Shown in pieces: positions 1 to 11,257 of a stretch of 64,000 nucleotides of DNA. Made by a program: the position numbers and the translations under genes. The notes under the pieces were generated by a model. It did no database searches. It was given only the letters and a program-made list of their open reading frames with translations, and was not told where the DNA came from. The stretch is from the NCBI RefSeq assembly GCF_030272615.1, contig NW_026728921.1, positions 250,001-314,000 of the forward strand, written 5' to 3'. Position 1 is the stretch's first letter. Each line of letters begins with the position of its first letter. Origin of the DNA: Cryptomeria japonica. Lineage: Eukaryota; Streptophyta; Pinopsida; Cupressales; Cupressaceae.

Positions 1-397
1 CATAGATGTTAATATCGAACCTTTCTAATAAGATAGCTGAAATAAAAATAGTTCAAACAACTCAGTCTTTTCAAACTCATTTTTGTAATGTATCACTTTC
101 TAAATCTCATGTGTTGGAGTATTGCATATTTTAGTTGCATAGATTGGAATCTACTTGTTTGAACTCTTGAAATTAAGTAATGAAGTGGAATGACCAAATT
201 AAGTGCATTCACTCAAAAGTAAAATCAAGACTGCCTTGTATAAGATGTCACTAAAAATGCATATATACTTTATAATAGGAAAAGCTCAAAGAATACACTC
301 ATAGTAACGAAAAAATTCTACCTCAATGGTCTTTTCTTGCCAATATTGCTAGACCCTTAGTGAAGAAGCTGAGTACACAACTACACTAATTATTTTT
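1..397. other. Non-coding stretch of unit A
   Basis: AT-rich sequence with no ORF or recognisable element. It repeats at 10861-11257, 54083-54478 and 61254-61638. Copy D lacks 12 bp at its very start compared with A. Confidence 0.6.
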
Positions 398-730
398 ATG
401 AAAACTATATTGGTGGATTGTGTGGACGAGTATGAAGTCCTAAAAAGAGCACACCTCAGACTCGAAGTGAAACAAATTAATGATTATGGTCCGAAGATAA
501 ACACTCCAAATATTGTGGATGATGAAAACGATTTTCTTGACCCCCAATTTGTCGATGATAGGAAGCCAGAAGTAATACCAGAAATTGACTGGAAAGAAGA
601 TGAGGAAGAACAAATTCAAACCAAGACAATCTTGGTCATTCTAAGAATAGAGAAGTGGGTTAGAAAGAAGAAACTAAGTAGAAGCTCAAGGAAGGGTTCA
701 ACCTCAACCACTAAGGTCTTCAATATCTAA
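398..730 (+). pseudogene. Decayed unknown ORF, first part (copy A)
   Basis: A 110-codon open frame starting with ATG, rich in Asp, Glu and Lys, with an acidic centre (about residues 40-72) and a basic tail. I do not recognise the family. After its stop, the reading appears to continue in another frame through about 730-950 (Ser/Lys/Glu-rich), so this is probably the N-terminal part of a longer protein cut by a frameshift. It recurs with almost no change at 11258 and 61639. In copy C the equivalent (from about 54479) has lost the first ATG (aag instead of atg) but is otherwise open. No promoter or splice evidence was seen. Confidence 0.5.
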
Positions 731-999
731 TTCTCTTGTCCCATCTTGTGCTGTAAGTTCACTGAAACAGGGAAAAGGAGGACAGAGAGAAAAGATAGTG
801 CAAATCAAAGAGGAGACAACTTCTGTCAGAGTCACTCGCTCTAGGACAGGGGACAAAAGACAATCCTTGCCTGTTGAAACTATGGTGGTTGACCTTGAGA
901 TGGATATGACCTCAATTGATCCAATCAAAGAAACAAAAAGTGCTGGCTGATGAGGGTAATAATCGGCAAGAATAGGAAGCCTCAAATGAAGTTACTACT

Positions 1000-1518
1000 A
1001 TGGTAGTAAGGGACGGAAAAGAGATTGGAACTGATTCAGATAAGCCTCAAGTTCCTTCAGGACTAGTATGGTTAGCAAATATGTCAAGCAACATTAAGAG
1101 AAACATTGTTCCAGCCTCGATTCCAATAGAAGACATGGTGAGTAAATTCTTGGGAAAGACTCCAAAAATGAAGAAGTCCAAAACTATGTCAAAATTTGAC
1201 TTTGATGCAGATAGTGGGAACTGGATTGCAGAGATTGCATGCCCATCAACATATGAAAAGACAGAGAACTCTACATCTCAGGACTTCACTGTTGAAAAGA
1301 TAAATATTGGAACTGCTTCTCAAGCCACGTATGTTCTCCACCTTGAGGATTCAACAAAGAAAATCATAACCAGGACCTGGAAAGAGAAAAAAGATAAGCA
1401 TCGGATGAAAGAGATGTTACGAAGGATGGTTGAATCCATTCAGGCAATCAATTCTCTGAACCCTCAAACTATGTCACAGATTCCAATGTCCTTTGATCCT
1501 AAGTCCCATGCAAATTAG
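1000..1518 (+). pseudogene. Decayed unknown ORF, central part (copy A)
   Basis: A 172-codon open frame, Lys/Glu/Ser/Thr-rich and soluble-looking, with no membrane segment or signal peptide. It contains a run beginning IPIEDMVSKFLGKTPKMKKS and a basic helix-like C-terminal part. The in-frame sequence just upstream (about 960-999) is disrupted in copy A by a one-base insertion (gaaacaaaaag); copy C has gaacaacaag and reads on smoothly, so A carries the derived break. A TAG just before it (conserved in all copies) also interrupts the reading. Repeats at 11860-12378 and 62241-62720 (the last stops 13 codons early by a CAG to TAG change). Function unknown. Confidence 0.5.
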
Positions 1519-1539
1519 AAGAATTTAGAGTAAATACAA

Positions 1540-2254
1540 AAATGCAGGTTGATCATAGAAACTATGATGGAGTGGCTAGAAAAGATTTGAAAGTCTGGTG
1601 CAGAGTACTATGTTAATCTAAGCAAGGTATATGATGGGGCAATGCAATTAATGAAGGAGTTGGAAGTTTAAATTGTCAATTGGAAGAAAGGGGAAGCTAA
1701 ATGGGCATCAAAAGTTGTGCAGATGTGAGAAGTGTAGAATTATGGGGTAATGAATTTTCTTGCGAAAAGACCTATGGCTGACCTGGATGACAGCATTTTG
1801 TATGTGTGCCAGAGGAATATTGAATGGAGAAATTCTCTTATAAAATAGGCTTATGAGGACTTCGCAAAGTTGGTAAACCAACTCACAGAATTAGTTACTT
1901 AAATAAGAAACGAGCTTGTGTGCAATGGGATTTAATGTTTGAATGATGATTGAAGAACCCTTGAAACGATCAAGGTTATAATAGGATCATTTAAGAGGAA
2001 AATTGATTATGTGAAAGAGGCTAAGGGTTAGGTTCCAGATGACTTAAGTGTGATTGTTAAGATCGAATCACTCTTGTTTCTATGCATTAGACATCTGGAT
2101 AGTCACTCTGACAAAAGTCGCACAAGTTAACAGGGAAAAAGAGGTTTGGAAGCAATGTACGGCACACGTGGGATTACCTCATCATACAATCATTCAGCAC
2201 TTCACCACTACTCATGCAGATTGGAAGAAAGAAGCAGTTATCAAACCTGCATAG
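1540..2254 (+). pseudogene. Decayed unknown ORF, C-terminal part (copy A)
   Basis: Reading through several stops gives a Lys/Glu/Trp-rich, probably coiled-coil sequence that ends at the TAG near 2252. In copy C the first 99 codons of this part (55627-55926) are open, including a stretch around YVCQRNIEWRNSLIK, showing that A has lost reading frame by point changes such as cag to tga. The segment ending at 2254 (KREKEVWKQ-like helix, then HADWKKEAVIK) occurs twice in copy C. No known domain recognised. Confidence 0.45.
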
Positions 2255-3059
2255 TGACATTTTTCGTTGATGATAAATCCTTTTTCAATTGTTAGTTGCA
2301 TAAACAATTTTATATTTATACTGGTTTCACTGACTTTGCAGGGCAGAATTGTTGGCTTTCCATGTTTCTTGTTATAATTGTTTGCCCGGTTGTGGCTATA
2401 TAACAATATTTTCGAGACTCTAGAAAGATCCAAAAAATTGTGATTTTTCGAGCATCAAACAATATATGTTTATGTTTTGAATTCCTTGGAACTGGATTGA
2501 CTGATTTACAAATCAAAATGATTATGGTGTGTAGTCTTTGAATTTGTGCGTTTAAAGATTGGCGATCTTTCTTTAAAAAATCAGTTATGTGCATCATACA
2601 TTATTCTTATCAGTCAATTCTATATTTTCTTGAATTCATTGTAATATATATTTGTTAGAAGATTCGTTCTGGATTGAGTTGCGTTGATCCCCCTTGCCCT
2701 GTGAGGCATGAGAGGGTATCGATCAGAATCAATACTGCATTGAACTTGCTTTGCACAGAATTTATGGAATGAACTTATGCTCAGATACAGAGTCTGTGGT
2801 CTCTTATTTAATCTTTATAATTTTCACTCTTTTTTTATATTATGGCATTCCTTTGTGTTGATAGATGAATGCTAAAACCTTTTTATGCTTTTTGGTTAAA
2901 AGCATCTTCATTTCAAGATTTTCTGTGTAGAATTTATTGCAAATAATATGAGGAGCTTCCCTCTAATGCAGAGGATGGATTTTGATTAGCTCATCCAACT
3001 ATTGGTTTATTTGTGTCATTTTATTAAGGGGTGTACAAAAGTGGTATTATCATTTAGAG
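2255..3059. other. Non-coding stretch of unit A
   Basis: AT-rich DNA after the broken ORF. Small minus-strand reading frames at 2212-2597 look like chance frames. Copy C breaks in this area: the C sequence joins unit position about 2654 directly to about 3779. Confidence 0.5.
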
Positions 3060-4103
3060 AAAATAACTATTGCAATTACAAGAAAGGGACAAATTTGTTA
3101 GCCAACCCATACAAACAAAAGCGTTGATCTCCCACTGCTGGTGAAGAAATATATAACTCTTTCCTCACATCCTTCAGTTGTCTCTTGCACAAAAGCAACA
3201 ATACGGGCAAGCCTTGCGGCTTCCAAAACCCCATCAGCCCATATTCTCCAACCTCGTATGGGTTCCTTTGCACCATGCCTCTTCTCTACACCCATTTTTA
3301 TTAGCACTTGGTGCATAGTAGGATTCTTCTCATTTTGGGAGACAAGCTCCATAGAGAATTCCCTAGGATGCCCAAATACCTCGGAAAACCTTTCACTGCC
3401 CACCATTTTCTTTATACTCCGTCTCCTTGGTGAAGCTCTCTTCACTAGGGTCAACTTCAATTTCTACCACATCTTGAAAATAATCCAAAACAAGGCCCAA
3501 GCCGGACCTCGATCGGGGCAACTCTCCCACCACATCAAGAGGCTCGACACGTTGTCTTCGTTTTGACCTGTAATGGTCATCATCATGTGTATTTGGAGCA
3601 CGTAGAATTCTAGGAAACTTTTTTGCTTATAGAAGCACCTCCCATTGCATCAAGCACAACATCTTACACTTCATTAGCCAAGTCCATAGGCACATATTCT
3701 TCTAAGAAAAGGTCTCCTCCCTCTTAAACCACAACCTCTTTTCTAGCATCTTTCTGCTAAAAAATTCTGGTGTCTTTATAGGGACTATCTTCAACTCCAA
3801 CTGAGGCATCACAACTTTCAACCTTCACCACACAAATGCCAACAACTTCTTGACCATTAACAGTTTGGCCAATAACTACCAAAGATGGCTCAAGATAGGA
3901 GCAAATAAGAATCCCAACATCCTTCTCTTTGTTGGATTCTCCTCTTCCATTGAGTTCCCCTTTTTCTTCCAGCCATCCCACCAAAGCACATGACACTTGA
4001 AGTGCTTTTTTACATGGAATATAAAACTACCATAGAAGTTATGAATTTTACCTTCTCCTTCTTCCTCCATCTCTACTCAAGCAAACCTAGGCTCTGATAC
4101 CAA
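3060..4103 (-). mobile_element. Internal part of a small LTR element (copy A)
   Basis: Read on the minus strand, a 245-bp LTR is followed by a primer site and then by internal sequence with an ATG at 4070 opening a 64-codon frame (MEEEGEGK, His/Trp-rich). Further fragments lie in shifted frames: 79 codons ending at 3757 and 120 codons at 3460-3098. None matches gag or pol that I know, so this is probably a non-autonomous or badly decayed element. No second LTR was found at lower coordinates, so the 3' end is missing. Copy C keeps only the LTR-proximal part. Confidence 0.5.
4091..4102 (-). promoter_or_regulatory. Primer binding site, initiator tRNA-Met type
   Basis: The minus strand reads TGGTATCAGAGC two bases after the LTR end. 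This is the classical plant initiator tRNA-Met primer site, commonest in Ty1-copia and small non-autonomous LTR elements. It fixes the orientation of the fragment as minus. Confidence 0.85.
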
Positions 4104-4104
4104 T

Positions 4105-4349
4105 TGTTAGATATAAGAGAAGCCGAGAAAAGATAATTGAATGAAACAAAAAATGTTTCACCAATAAATGTCTACATCCACCAAAGCAGGAAAATCTTAT
4201 CTATTAGCCGATATCCAGTACATGGCTATACAAATCTATTTATACATTACGTCAGACATAAAATGAAGAGTCAAGGGAAGGCAAACAGACCGTTGGGCTT
4301 CATATACCCAACAAGAAGTATCCCCCTCTCTATATAATTGGGTTGAACA
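4105..4349 (-). repeat. 245-bp LTR of a small LTR element (copy A)
   Basis: On the minus strand the segment begins TGTTCAACCC and ends TCTAACA (TG...CA), directly next to the primer site. A TATAAATAG box lies inside it near the middle. Size and primer site fit a copia-like or TRIM/LARD-type element. Only this one LTR is present per array unit, so no target duplication can be checked. Confidence 0.75.
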
Positions 4350-4659
4350 AATAATTTGGAATAAAATTTAATAATATTAGTTAAATATTATTTAATTATA
4401 TTTAATTGATAGAATCTATATATAATAATAATTTGGTCTAACAATTTATTTAAAACAAAATTGAATAATATTGATTAATGTGTTTTTTGTTATATTTAAA
4501 TAAAATTAAGAATAAAATACTATTTCTCTTCCCTATTCTGTATAATCATCCGTCCATTTATTTGCAGCAAAATAAACTCATAAGAAAATTATTGAAGCAA
4601 CTCTTTGAAAAAATAAATTATAGATTTTTCTCTAAAATAAAAGAATTAATTAAAAAATT
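4350..4659. other. Very AT-rich stretch
   Basis: Nearly pure A/T sequence with many TAAT/ATTA runs; no gene seen. The 67-codon frame at 4478-4681 is low-complexity and probably chance. Confidence 0.5.
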
Positions 4660-5560
4660 CTTACCTACCCTACATTACTAATGGATAACTTTTTGCCCTA
4701 GGGCATAATTTGAGTGTAAAATTATAGAAATAACCCTTTCTAAATAAAAATTTCTTCATTCTTCTTTAAAAATATTTTAAAAGATAATAATAGTTCATTA
4801 TCTACCCAACATAATTGGTTGATCATTTCTTTTTCAAAAGGCATAACTTAGTGAAAAATATAGAAACATCTCCTTGAAAAATCTTAACTACCCTTTGTAA
4901 CCATTGGATCAAGTGATAGACATCTCTTTGAAAATTGAAACTATTGTTTCATCTTAAATAAACAATATTTTTATTACCTACCCTTCTTAACTATTGGGTC
5001 ACTTACTGCACACGAGGCATAGCCGAAAATTGTAGAAACAACTCCTTGGAAATTATAACCACCCTATGTAACCATTGGATCACTAGATAGGAAATTCTTT
5101 CTCCTCTAAATAAATAATTTTTCCTTAACTATAACCATTCAATCACCTTATATCCCAGAGGGCATAAGTTTAGTAGGGAATTATAGAAACAACTCCTTGG
5201 ATATTTTAATTACCTTATGTAACCATTGGATCACAATATAAGTAACTCTTTGGAAATTGAATCTATTGATTTTCCTTTAAAATAAAACAATATTTCTGGT
5301 GCCTACCCTTATTAACTATTGCATCACTTATTTGCCACTAGGCATAAGTTTAGTTGAAAATTATAGAAAGAACTCCTTGAAAACATTAACTACCCTATGT
5401 AACCATTGGATCACTAGATAAGCAACTCATAGAAAATTGGAATTATTGATTGACAATAAAAATAAAATGATATTTCTCTTACCTACACCTCTTAACTATT
5501 TGAATGCTTATTTCAAACCATTTGTTTTCTCTACCTACCCCTCTTAACTTTTGGAATGCT
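4660..5560. repeat. Degenerate 150-180 bp tandem repeat (copy A)
   Basis: The phrase TAACCATTGGATCA recurs at about 4899, 5070, 5221 and 5401 (spacing about 171, 151 and 180 bp). Each copy is flanked by versions of GGCATAAGTTTAGT, ATTATAGAAA.AACTCCTTG and ACCTACCCTT. About five diverged copies can be followed. Repeated in copy B at about 15520-16420; copy C keeps only the start. Confidence 0.75.
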
Positions 5561-6544
5561 TATTTCAAACTATTTATTTTCTCTACCTACCCACTATGTA
5601 TTTGACAAAATTTCTCGTTAGCCATTCAACTATTTATTTTGCTTCATCGATCAACCTTCACCAATATGTCTTCCTCTTTCTCATGACTTTCACCAGTTTG
5701 AATGGCCTTGGAGATGCTGGCTTGTAGGTTAGTACTAGAGAGTGTGTTCAGAAATTTTTTGTTGTAGGGCTAAGACAATGACATTCTTTCGGTAGATGGA
5801 GGAAAGTATGAATAATCTTTTCACTTAGATATTAATTTTTTTACACTTTTTCCCATTACAATGATATATTTTTTTGTTTTTTCCCTCTATATTTATGTGT
5901 TTGTTCCTGAGTGTAGTGGAGAACATAAGTAGCACTATGGAGAGCACAAATAGCAGAAATATGTCCACATGATAGAAACCAACAGAAATAAATATTATAT
6001 TTCTTTTGTTTTTAATACAATTAATTTTTTTATTTTTTTTTTTCAATAAATAAATTTTATTGTAAAACTCGTTATTTTCTTTACATCTTGAGAACAGAAG
6101 TTTATCATCATATTGTTGTAATCTAAAATGTGAAGGTTTTCTCTCCATGTTTCCTTTGCACCAATGAGCTCTTCTACGTCATGCCTTTGCACCATCTTTT
6201 CTTTATACACCTTTTTAATTCAACTTGACATTCTCCGAATGTTAATTGAATTCAAGTGCATGTCTGTCTTTCAGGAGGACATTTGCTTTTAGATTCTGTA
6301 CTTAATTTGTGCAAAAGTTCCTTCTCGTATATTCATGCACGTAGGAATGTGATAGTGGTTCTAGTCCCACTCAACATTCTTGTGGCTTCAATGCTTAGGT
6401 CTGTCTCAACCTCTTCATATGGGTTTTGCATCTGAGTTTGAAGGAGCTTCTTATACAATGTTTTTATATGCACTATTCATAATTGTGAAAATAATTTCTG
6501 TAATGTTTTTCATGCATGACATTCTTCCTTTGATTGTTTCACAG
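5561..6544. other. Non-coding stretch with T-rich tracts
   Basis: Pyrimidine-rich and T-rich DNA. The minus-strand frame at 5825-6148 is Lys/Asn/Ile-rich low complexity and not convincing. The 3' part may be intron of the B3 relic that follows, since a polypyrimidine stretch and cag precede it. Confidence 0.5.
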
Positions 6545-6670
6545 CTTATAAATGGCTCGCAAGGTCCAACTGGGCAACAATGGAAGGTGGAGTTAGTAAG
6601 TATAAACAATAAAGTAGAATTTCGACATGGTTGGCAAGAATTTGTCAGTTATATAGCGATGTTTTACTAG
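6545..6670 (+). pseudogene. B3 DNA-binding domain exon relic (copy A)
   Basis: After a pyrimidine-rich stretch ending in acag, the frame reads LINGSQGPTGQQWKVELVS, then NNKVEFRHGWQEFVSY, then stops at 6668-6670. The pattern W-x-V-x-L, a hydrophobic-x-F turn and GWQEFVxY is that of the middle of plant B3 domains of the REM/VRN1 type, which bind DNA as transcription factors. Only about 40 residues are present; the N-terminal strand and the C-terminal half of the domain are absent, so this is a captured or left-over exon. Identical in copy B; missing from copy C because that interval is deleted. Family call is from pattern only. Confidence 0.5.
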
Positions 6671-9012
6671 ACATTCATATATATGGAAGATTTGGGGGGA
6701 AGAAAATTTTCAATGCTGATAATTTTGAAAAAACAGATATTCTTTAGAATAAGAGATTCCTTTCTAATAAAATATATAGTTTAAATCAATCAGTGGACAA
6801 TAAATTGTTGATTGATTTAATTTCTCATGAGAAAGATAACAAATAAAAGAACAAGGAGGAAATCCTCATTTTTTGATAGAGCAAAAGTTTTGTTAAAAAA
6901 TATAGAGTTTTCTAAATTTGTTAGTTTCATAACTAGCTTCCAGAGTTGCATTTGAACTGTATTTTTTCAGAATAATACAATTTCATAAGCTAGCTAGTTA
7001 TGGAACAGACAAATTTAAAAAGTTCTATCTATTTTTACTATCAAGAAATGAATATTTTCATTTGGATATTTTATTTTCAGACTCACCGTTATCTTTTTCA
7101 TCAGAATCCAATTCAATTAGCAATTTCTTGCCTAATGCTTGATTTAAACTAGCATTTTGTTAGAAGGGAACCTCTCATTTGAAACAGTGTCTTGTTTTTC
7201 AGAATTTTGAGCACTGAAGTTTTTGGCACACCCAGACTTTCCATATATGTGAACCTCTAAGTAAAGACAAAAGAAAATCTCACACTTCCAGGCTGCAATA
7301 ATCGAGTCTCCGACAAAGAAGGAGTTGAGTTGTGGGCCAGTTTCCGAACCCAGAGTGGCTGCTTAACAGTTTGATTATGGAGAAGAATTATAAAAGCAGT
7401 TGCACTATTTAACATTTTCTTTTGTCATTTGACAAGAAAACAGTTGCACTATAAAATCTATTATATTAACTCATATTTGTGACCATTCGTGTCCAGGAAC
7501 AAGAATAAGAGGAAATAGTACAGAAGATTCAACCAAGAGCTGCACCAAAGTTGATAATTTTCTCTACTTCCCACATATTGTTGAGGGTGTCAAGTCCTTT
7601 TGATAGCACACTAGAGATCTCTTTCCTCCAAGGCAATTGCAGCATTTGATAGCATTTCAAATTTATTTCCCATTTCATTAATGGTGTGTTATTAGCACAA
7701 GCTTTCAGCCTGGCTTTCTTATTATATGTGCTCAACAAATGGGTAATTCCTCCTTTTTCTTCTATCTTAGCTTTTCAAGAGAGAACAATAATTTTCAGTG
7801 GTTCTATCTTACATTAACCTTTCTAAATGTGTAACTGCTACTTTGTAGGAATTAATTTTATTGATATTCTCAGTGGTTCTATGTAATGTCACTGAGTTAC
7901 CTACTCAGAACTCTCCCTATAATGTCACTGAGTTACCAATTCTCAGTGGTTCTATGTAATGTCCCCTTTTTAGGATAACTTCTGTCCTAAATCTCAATTA
8001 TTACTATGGAAGTGATCTTTGATAACACTTCAAATTATATAATTGATATAATATATGCAACAATAATATCATGCAAGGATATATATATAGAGAGAGAGAT
8101 TATGTGTTGATTAATGCTAACTCTGATTGAATAATTACATGTATACCAAATGATGTGATCAATATATCGGCTCTTTCTGCAATTCACTTTGATGAGATTA
8201 TCTCTGCTATATCTGATATGTCATATAAATTATGCAAGCTGAACTTGATATTCAATCGGATGCTATTTCTGATCTAACACTTGAGTATATAAAATGTATA
8301 TATATATACAATGCTAATGTCGCTGGTATCTATGTGTTGCTGTTTCAGGTGTGTAGTTATATTCTTGTTGATTCTGTTGTAGACGATTTGCACTCGCAAC
8401 AATGATGTTGTCTCTGATATATCCTTTTGATCTATGCAACAATGATGTTGTCTCTGATATTTTCTTTTGATCTATCAAACGAACAGATCCAATAAAGGAT
8501 AAATAAAAGATCAACGTTTTTCTAATCATCCTTGATGAAGTGTGATCGATGTCCCACTTATACCTTGCAAATCAAAGGGTCACATCTTTTGAATGTGTAA
8601 GAGACATGTCTTTACCTAACCGTGTGTATTTCCACAGATCGCATCTCTTTAATTTACTAATTATTATTGTTATCCCTTAATCGATGTCACCCCGATTAGT
8701 GCTTCTTCTTTTAATTATTATTATATCTTCATTGTTGTTCTTCTATCTCAGCCTTATAACGTCTCATTGAATCGGTCAAATACTTATCGTGTGTATGGTC
8801 TTGCTGCTGTAGATGCTCATAGTGTAGATGTTGGTGATTGAACTAGTGGATTGTCTGTATGGGGACATCACATTCTATATTCGTCACCTACTCAGAACTC
8901 TCCCTTGAAAACTCCAAATCTGTAATATCATTTGTCACAGAGTTACCTTGGTGGTTCTGTATTCTTTACCTTGGTATGAGCTTAATGTTTGCATGTACTC
9001 GTATTATTTCAG
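6671..9012. other. Non-coding stretch of unit A
   Basis: AT-rich DNA with intron-like character. It holds short duplicated phrases around 7875-7965 (AATGTCACTGAGTTACC twice; CTCAGTGGTTCTATGTAATG twice), a TA/GA microsatellite near 8083-8100 and the 40-bp duplication at 8396. CCTACTCAGAACTCTCCC occurs at about 7900 and again near 8887. The 69-codon minus frame at 7529-7738 might be an exon relic but resembles nothing I know. Confidence 0.5.
8396..8475. repeat. 40-bp direct duplication (copy A)
   Basis: Two adjacent 40-bp copies starting GCAACAATGATGTTGTCTCT at 8396 and 8436, differing at two positions. Also in B (19262-19341) and C (58783-58862). Confidence 0.9.
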
Positions 9013-9095
9013 GAAAAGAACTATTACTAAGAGCCATGGGATATTCAAAGGAGACAAAGATTTATGTTCAGTACCATAAGAAATATGTTCCCTAA
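9013..9095 (+). pseudogene. O-fucosyltransferase-like exon relic (copy A)
   Basis: Behind a splice-acceptor-like ttatttcag, the frame reads KELLLRAMGYSKETKIYV and then loses similarity and stops at 9095. In plant GDP-fucose protein O-fucosyltransferase-like proteins a conserved stretch has the form E-x-x-LLRAxGY-x-x-x-T-x-IYV followed by a Gly-rich turn; the Gly-rich part is missing here. About 22 residues support the call, so it is tentative. Nearly identical in B and C. Confidence 0.4.
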
Positions 9096-10860
9096 TTTGA
9101 TATGTTCGAAAAAAGGTCCTAATATGAGACAGTTATGACTCGTAGGTTTTTCAAATTCTTTCTTGTGAACTTGCATTTTCAATAGTCTTCCTGATCTGAA
9201 ATGGGTATTATTTATTTGAAATCCTTGTTTCATATTGTGGCCCTGCAAGGTATGCCTTGCAGTTTATTTTCACATTTTTGGAAGCTTTTCATTCCAATAT
9301 ACTGCGAACACAGGACTCCTCTGCTGTCCAATCACTAGCACTGTAGCACCGCAGTGCATAACACTGAGAACACTAGATGAAACAGCAATATATTTGTCAT
9401 AGCCCCTAGAAACTATGTTTATTATTTTGCATGACCCTTGTTGGATGTCCGTTTTGTTATATGGACTATATATGTGTATCAGTTGTAAAGTTGATGTTAA
9501 TATTATTGAATATAATTATTATCTTTATTATGCTATCTCTTATTTAATGTATTTATTTTGTTTAGAAGACGAATAATGTGTGGGTGTCTTTGGGTGCAGG
9601 TATAAAGGTGTATGTGTCAAAGTCTCTGGTTAGCCTTTGGGATAATTTAGATTTTTGCAATCCAGTTAAATTGAATTTGTAAATTTAATAATATAAGCAA
9701 ATCTAGCCAGAATTGTTTGAGCTACCATTTATTACTAAAATTCTTTATTCAATCATTATTGTTTAGTTATTATTGATTATGAATGCAAATATTGATACTA
9801 TCATATTTACATATTTGTTAAGTATAGGTGTTTATAATAAATTTACCAAAGAATAATTAACTGAATTTAATATATAATAAATATATTAAATGGTAAACAA
9901 CAACTAAATATCAATATAAACATAAATTAAAAAAACATGAATAAATAAATAGAAGCATATAAACAAATAATTAAATCTATAATGTATGGGGAAGGAGTGC
10001 AAAATATAAATAATAGTTAATAAATGTTCCAACTATCCCATGAGGGGAGGTAGGAAATAAAACAAGCAAATGTATTGAAGGAAATGAACACATGGGTAGG
10101 AAGTACATGGCAGCAAAATAATTTATTGGAGAAGCTAGGCACCAAAATGTAGGACACCATAGTTAATGAGCATGGCCAAAGGCATGGGAGAGATGAATGT
10201 AGGACAAAGAGGAGAGCTCTACCATTAAAATGTTATTGCACCCATGTCTATAAAGGTTGTCCAAAAAAAAAAAAAAGACACCATGATGCTAGGTGTGCTT
10301 AAAAACCCTATGAACCCTCATAAATCAGATTATCAATACATTCATTCTGAGCTAGGAAACACAAAAAAAAATGTGAGGGATTGCAACCAAAGGGGTAGAA
10401 CAAGGAAGAAATGTGTAGGTTCACGCATTGGAAAAACCGTAGGACTCTATTAATTCAAGTTCATTTATTCTAATTGAAATTATAATTTCTATTATGATCC
10501 AATGAATAGATTTTAAATATAATTAATTAAAGTCTTAAATTACACTCTCCTATTGATTTGCAACACACTAGTTATAATATTAATATTTCCATATGCGCTA
10601 TCGACTCCCTCTATTTATCATGTCTCTAAATTTCACACATTTTCCATAATTAATGATAGATTTAAAGAAATGCATCATAAATTATAACACTTCATAGATT
10701 TCACGTATTTATGAATTATGATAGGTACATTAAACAAATCAATTACTAGATATATAAAATATCATACTAGTTGTGACGACATTTAGAGGTGTTAACTTGG
10801 GAGTTGGATCATGTTAAAATTCAAGAATATAATTACTTTTGTAGAGAAATAATATATCTC
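9096..10860. other. Non-coding end of unit A
   Basis: AT-rich DNA. Contains a short perfect hairpin GCACTG...CAGTGC at about 9340-9359, long TAATA/AATAAA-rich sequence (about 9700-10000) and a 15-base A run near 10261. The small frame at 10244-10453 runs through the A run and is not credible. No gene seen. Confidence 0.5.
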
Positions 10861-11257
10861 CATAGATGTTAATATCGAACCTTTCTAATAAGATAGCTGA
10901 AATAAAAATAGTTCAAACAACTCAGTCTTTTCAAACTCATTTTTGTAATGTATCACTTTCTAAATCTCATGTGTTGGAGTATTGCATATTTTAGTTGCAT
11001 AGATTGGAATCTACTTTTTTGAACTCTTGAAATTAAGTAATGAAGTGGAATGACCAAATTAAGTGCATTCACTCAAAAGTAAAATCAAGACTGCCTTGTA
11101 TAAGATGTCACTAAAAATGCATATATACTTTATAATAGGAAAAGCTCAAAGAATACACTCATAGTAATGAAAAAATTCTACCTCAATGGTCTTTTCTTGC
11201 CAATATTGCTAGACCCTTAGTGAAGAAGCTGAGTACACAACTACACTAATTATTTTT

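Larger units (their letters stand above)
1..10860 (+). repeat. Tandem array unit, copy A (about 10.9 kb)
   Basis: The sequence at 1 starts again at 10861 with the same bases, and long stretches match at a constant offset of 10860 up to about 18570. The offset then grows to 10866 and 10873 through small indels. I counted about 13 differences to copy B in the first 3 kb (about 0.4%). The unit is a patchwork of decayed pieces described separately: a broken ORF, a minus-strand LTR-element fragment, a degenerate tandem repeat and two exon relics. The boundary at position 1 is arbitrary because the window begins inside the array. It lacks the two retrotransposons found in the B/C copy. Confidence 0.95.

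Noticed and set aside
3098-3566. Plus-strand 141-codon frame at 3141-3566
   Set aside because: Antisense to the internal part of the small LTR element, whose orientation is fixed by its LTR and primer site.
7529-7738. 69-codon minus-strand frame as a gene
   Set aside because: Closed by small changes in copy B and absent from C; no recognisable motif.
8314-8529. Minus-strand 71-codon frame conserved in A, B and C
   Set aside because: It runs through the 40-bp duplication and is conserved only because the whole region is; no domain.
10244-10453. Plus-strand 69-codon frame near unit end
   Set aside because: Starts by reading through a 15-base A run whose length differs between copies.
1-10860. 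Unit as a Helitron or Pack-type transposon
   Set aside because: No convincing TC...CTRR ends with hairpin, and no terminal inverted repeats with target duplication could be found around the unit.
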